Source: Eubacteriales bacterium
Lineage (GTDB): Bacteria > Bacillota > Clostridia > Oscillospirales > Oscillospiraceae
Length of the DNA: 64,000 bases
Direction: 5' to 3'
NCBI GenBank assembly: GCA_030536515.1
Contig: JAUNPV010000001.1
Location: 248,001-312,000, forward strand
Below are positions 61,318-64,000 of this stretch, one piece after another (the first letter of the stretch is position 1; each line of letters starts with the position of its first letter). The notes beneath the pieces were generated by a model. That model was not told the DNA's origin. It worked only from the letters and a program-made list of their open reading frames with translations, and ran no database searches. The position numbers and the translations under genes were made by a program.

Positions 61318-62529
61318 TTATTTGTTGCAGTAGATATCCAGCACAGCGGCGGGGATGTGTTCGGCGATGAAGCTGCTCTGCTTGGCCAGCAGGCAGGCCT
61401 CCTCCAGAGAGTCGGGCAGCTTCCGGAGGCTGGAAATCAGCTCTGCGCTGGCCCGGAACAGATTCTGGTCCACCACCTCGGGCATGGGCAGCCGGTTCTG
61501 AATGCCGTAAAGCCCTGCATAGATGATGAGGGCGAAGGCCAGATAGGGGTTGGCGGTGGGGTCCGGGGACCGCAGCTCCGCCCGGCGGTATTCCCCGTGG
61601 GCCGCAGGAATGCGGACGAGCTGGCTCCTGTTTTCGCTGGACCAGGAGATATAGCGGGGGGCCCGGCTGCGGCCGAAGCGGAGGTAGGACTCCTGAGAGG
61701 GGTTGAGGAAGGCGGTCATCTCCGCCGCCTTGTCCAGAACGCCGGCAATGAGATAGGGCAGCTTGTCGGACCCGTCCCGGGAGCGGATGGACATATTGAT
61801 GTGAAAGCCGTTGCCCGGCTGGTGCTCCAGGGGCTTGGGGGAGAAATCCGCCCACAGCCCGTTCCGGCGGGCCACGGTTTTGACGATGGTCTGGAAGGTC
61901 ATCACATTGTCCGCCGCCGTCAGGGGGTCGGAGTACCGGAAGTCAATCTCATTCTGGCCGGGGCCGCCCTCGTGGTGGGAGCTCTCCGGGCGAATGCCCA
62001 TCTGCTCCAGGGTCAGGCAGATTTCCCGGCGGATGTTCTCGCCCTTGTCCTCCGGGGCCACGTCCATGTATCCGGCGTCGTCGTAGGGGATTTTGGTGGG
62101 CTTGCCGTTCTGGTCCAGCTCGAACAGGTAAAATTCCTGCTCGGCCCCGAAGAAAATGCTGACCCCCGCCTCGTCGGCGGCCCGGATGGCCTGCTTGAGC
62201 AGATACCGGGTGTCGCATTCATAGGGCTTGCCCGAGGGGTAGGTGACGTCGCTGTACATCCGGACCACCTTGCCGTGCTCCGGCCGCCAGGGCAGGGCCA
62301 TGAGGGTGCTGCTGTCGGGCATCAGGAACAGGTCCGAATGAGTCTCGTCCCCGTAGCCCTCGATGGAGGAGGCATCAAAAGCAATGCCGTAGGCAAAGGC
62401 ACGGTCCAGTTCCTCCGGCATGATGGATATATTTTTCTGCTTTCCGAACACATCGCAGAAGGCAAGGCGGATGAATTTCACGTCATCCTCCTGGACATAC
62501 TGCTTTACCTCGTCAATGGAATACTTCAT
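61318..62529 (-). CDS. glnA: Glutamine synthetase type I, short form
   Basis: 403-residue glutamine synthetase, about 40 residues shorter than standard GSI. FDASSIEGYGDETHSDLFLMPD, FGAEQEFYLFELD, SHHEGGPGQNEIDFRY, GNGFHINMSI and NRSQLVRIPA are the active-site blocks. The usual adenylylation loop and tail are reduced. Converts glutamate, ammonia and ATP to glutamine. Divergent from glnN. Some short GSI homologues act on other amines, so glutamine synthesis is likely but not proved. Confidence 0.88.
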   Translation of the reverse strand: MKYSIDEVKQYVQEDDVKFIRLAFCDVFGKQKNISIMPEELDRAFAYGIAFDASSIEGYGDETHSDLFLMPDSSTLMALPWRPEHGKVVRMYSDVTYPSGKPYECDTRYLLKQAIRAADEAGVSIFFGAEQEFYLFELDQNGKPTKIPYDDAGYMDVAPEDKGENIRREICLTLEQMGIRPESSHHEGGPGQNEIDFRYSDPLTAADNVMTFQTIVKTVARRNGLWADFSPKPLEHQPGNGFHINMSIRSRDGSDKLPYLIAGVLDKAAEMTAFLNPSQESYLRFGRSRAPRYISWSSENRSQLVRIPAAHGEYRRAELRSPDPTANPYLAFALIIYAGLYGIQNRLPMPEVVDQNLFRASAELISSLRKLPDSLEEACLLAKQSSFIAEHIPAAVLDIYCNK

Positions 62530-62588
62530 AGGCTTGCCTCTTTTCTCGTTTTTCCCGGGCCCGGCGGTGAGGGCCTTTTCAAAATCAC

Positions 62589-62597
62589 ATTATACCA
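62589..62597 (-). promoter_or_regulatory. Extended -10 promoter of glnA
   Basis: TGGTATAAT on the minus strand (TG one base before TATAAT), no good -35. The leader to the glnA start is about 52 bases. Confidence 0.6.
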
Positions 62598-62646
62598 CAC
62601 CCCCCGCCGTTTTTCTACGGGTTTCGGAAGAAAAATTCGTATGGGG

Positions 62647-62675
62647 TTGACAAACCTGCGCCGCTGTGGTAAAAT
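62647..62675 (+). promoter_or_regulatory. Sigma-A promoter of glnN
   Basis: -35 TTGACA (62647-62652), 17-base spacer, -10 TAAAAT (62670-62675). Transcription would begin near 62682. Confidence 0.8.
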
Positions 62676-62681
62676 GCCCGG

Positions 62682-62844
62682 TATTGAAGGCAAGGGCGTC
62701 TTCGGGAACCATTCTCGGAGCCGCTCTATCTTTATGTAACTGCATAATAAAAGGCAAAGGCGTCTTTAAGTGGTATTGCACCCTTAAAGACGCCTTTTTT
62801 GCGTTTCCTTCGGGAAGCTGCCACAGTTGAAAGGAGCCAGGATT
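62682..62844 (+). promoter_or_regulatory. glnN leader with transcription attenuator (candidate ANTAR target)
   Basis: A leader of about 163 bases precedes glnN. It contains an intrinsic terminator (next entry). The 5' arm of that terminator, AAGGCAAAGGCGTCTT at 62751, has an upstream near-copy AAGGCAAGGGCGTCTT at 62687, which could pair with the 3' arm instead. A small TTATG...CATAA hairpin with six-base loop is near 62732. The nearby ANTAR regulator is the expected antiterminator. I could not place a clean pair of ANTAR hexaloops by eye. Confidence 0.6.
62756..62800 (+). terminator. Intrinsic terminator inside glnN leader
   Basis: 15-base-pair perfect stem (62756-62770 with 62783-62797) followed by T residues, 45 bases before the glnN start. 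Premature termination here must be overcome for glnN to be expressed. Confidence 0.85.
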
Positions 62845-64000
62845 ATGAGTACAGTCACAGAAATTTTCGGAAGCATGGTTTTTGACGACAGAGTCATGAA
62901 GGCGACCCTGCCGGCCAAGGTCTATTTCTCCCTGAAGCGGACCATCGACCAGGGGGACGATTTGGACATCGGGGTGGCCAACGCCGTTGCGGCGGCCATG
63001 AGAGATTGGGCGGTGGAGCGTGGCGCCACCCACTTCACCCACTGGTTCCAGCCCCTCACCGGCATCACGGCGGAAAAGCACGACAGCTTTATCACCCCCT
63101 CGCCCGACGGCGGCGTTATCATGGAGTTTTCCGGCAGGGAGCTTATCAAGGGCGAGCCGGATGCCTCCTCCTTCCCCTCCGGCGGCCTGCGGGCCACCTT
63201 TGAGGCCCGGGGCTACACTGCCTGGGACCCCACCTCCTATGCCTTTATCAAGGGCAGGACCCTGTGCATCCCTACGGCCTTCTGCTCCTACGGCGGCGAG
63301 GCCCTGGATAAAAAGACCCCCCTGCTGCGCTCCATGGAGGCCCTGAACCACCAGGCCCTTCGCATCATCCGCCTGTTTGGCGACACCTCCGTCAAGTGCG
63401 TGAAGCCCTCGGTGGGGCCGGAGCAGGAGTATTTCCTGGTGGACCGGCAGATGTACGACAAGCGCCAGGACCTGGTGTTCACCGGCCGGACCCTGTTCGG
63501 CGCCAAGCCCCCCAAGGGCCAGGAGATGGACGACCACTACTTCGGCGTTATCAAGCCCCGGGTGGCGGCCTACATGGAGGAGCTGAACCGGGAGCTGTGG
63601 AAGCTGGGCATCCTTGCCAAAACCGAGCACAACGAGGTGGCCCCCGCCCAGCACGAGCTGGCCCCCATCTACACCACCACCAACGTGGCCACCGACCACA
63701 ACCAGCTGACCATGGAGATTATGCAGAAGGTGGCGGCCAGGCACGGCCTGGTGTGCCTGCTCCATGAAAAGCCCTTTGCCGGTGTCAACGGCTCCGGCAA
63801 GCACAACAACTGGTCCCTCACCACCGACACCGGCGTGAACCTGCTGGCCCCGGGGAAGACTCCCTCGGAAAACGCCCAGTTCCTGCTGTTCCTCTGCGCC
63901 GTCATCAAGGCTGTGGACGATTACCAGGACCTGCTGCGCATTGCCGTGGCCACCGCCGGCAACGACCACCGGCTGGGGGCCAACGAGGCTCCGCCCGCCG
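62845..64000 (+). CDS. glnN: Glutamine synthetase type III, 3'-truncated by window edge
   Basis: First 385 residues of a type III glutamine synthetase (about 700 residues when complete); the frame is open at the right edge. [66 protein letters not shown] and [13 protein letters not shown] are GSIII hallmarks. AAAGGAGCC precedes ATG 62845. Controlled by the attenuated leader upstream. Confidence 0.95.
   Translation, partial: MSTVTEIFGSMVFDDRVMKATLPAKVYFSLKRTIDQGDDLDIGVANAVAAAMRDWAVERGATHFTHWFQPLTGITAEKHDSFITPSPDGGVIMEFSGRELIKGEPDASSFPSGGLRATFEARGYTAWDPTSYAFIKGRTLCIPTAFCSYGGEALDKKTPLLRSMEALNHQALRIIRLFGDTSVKCVKPSVGPEQEYFLVDRQMYDKRQDLVFTGRTLFGAKPPKGQEMDDHYFGVIKPRVAAYMEELNRELWKLGILAKTEHNEVAPAQHELAPIYTTTNVATDHNQLTMEIMQKVAARHGLVCLLHEKPFAGVNGSGKHNNWSLTTDTGVNLLAPGKTPSENAQFLLFLCAVIKAVDDYQDLLRIAVATAGNDHRLGANEAPPA

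Noticed and set aside
1-64000. tRNA, rRNA, prophage or plasmid-origin features
   Set aside because: I saw no cloverleaf-like segments, ribosomal sequence, phage structural genes, integrase or replication gene.

Overview
The window is a gene-dense, roughly 64% G+C chromosomal segment. AGGAGG-type ribosome sites, strings of 4-base gene overlaps, sigma-A promoters, an ANTAR nitrogen regulator beside two glutamine synthetases, and an anaerobic (Cbi-type) cobalamin pathway all point to a strictly anaerobic Clostridia member. Family Oscillospiraceae (Oscillibacter/Dysosmobacter/Flavonifractor-like) is the best guess; this is inference from gene style, not a search.

Bases 1-15050 are one polycistronic run for adenosylcobalamin: hemL (partial), cbiD, F, G, H, J, ET, A, cobT, cobU, cobS, a short CobU-like protein, a cobC-like phosphatase, cbiB, cobD, cbiP and cbiC, ended by a strong terminator. 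Bases 15100-20400 hold a small alpha-glucoside island (GH31, AraC regulator, GH13) flanked by two inverted copies of a roughly 200-base palindromic repeat. A PHP-family protein and an unusual array of six hairpins follow.

Bases 21336-33638 are the most interesting part. A DeoR-type repressor diverges from a ten-gene operon: archaeal-type GAPDH homologue, archaeal-type PGK homologue, split transketolase, LarA-family racemase, malic enzyme, then iolE, iolB, iolD and iolG. The iol genes take myo-inositol to 2-deoxy-5-keto-D-gluconate (DKG), but no iolC, iolJ or iolA is present. Read from C6, DKG has the shape and stereochemistry of D-xylulose 5-phosphate with CH2-COO- in place of CH2-O-phosphate. 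A transketolase could therefore remove a two-carbon unit and leave D-malate semialdehyde, a mimic of glyceraldehyde 3-phosphate. The GAPDH/PGK pair could oxidise it through malyl phosphate to D-malate plus ATP, the LarA homologue could racemise D- to L-malate, and malic enzyme could give pyruvate. Every gene in the operon then has a job. I propose this as a transketolase-malate pathway of inositol fermentation.

Bases 34049-52330 carry a second regulated block: an AfuABC/iron-type ABC importer with a fused permease, a small membrane protein, a LacI repressor, five HAD phosphatase-like paralogues that all lack the second motif-I aspartate, a phosphoglycerate mutase homologue that is circularly permuted, an MgtC protein, a membrane pyrophosphatase, a PfkB kinase, a TIM-barrel isomerase and a MATE exporter. 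On the minus strand (52333-60669) is a second importer of the same type, translationally coupled to a sixth HAD protein and preceded by a lipoprotein / YesM-type kinase / YesN-type regulator set. The context suggests uptake and dephosphorylation of phosphorylated polyols, possibly inositol phosphates, feeding the inositol operon. Related GGAAACGT-core sites lie at the start of several of these units.

Bases 60685-64000 are nitrogen assimilation: an ANTAR response regulator, a short type I glutamine synthetase, and divergently a type III glutamine synthetase (cut by the window edge) behind a leader with an intrinsic terminator, the expected target of ANTAR antitermination. I saw no tRNA, rRNA, CRISPR array, prophage or transposase gene.
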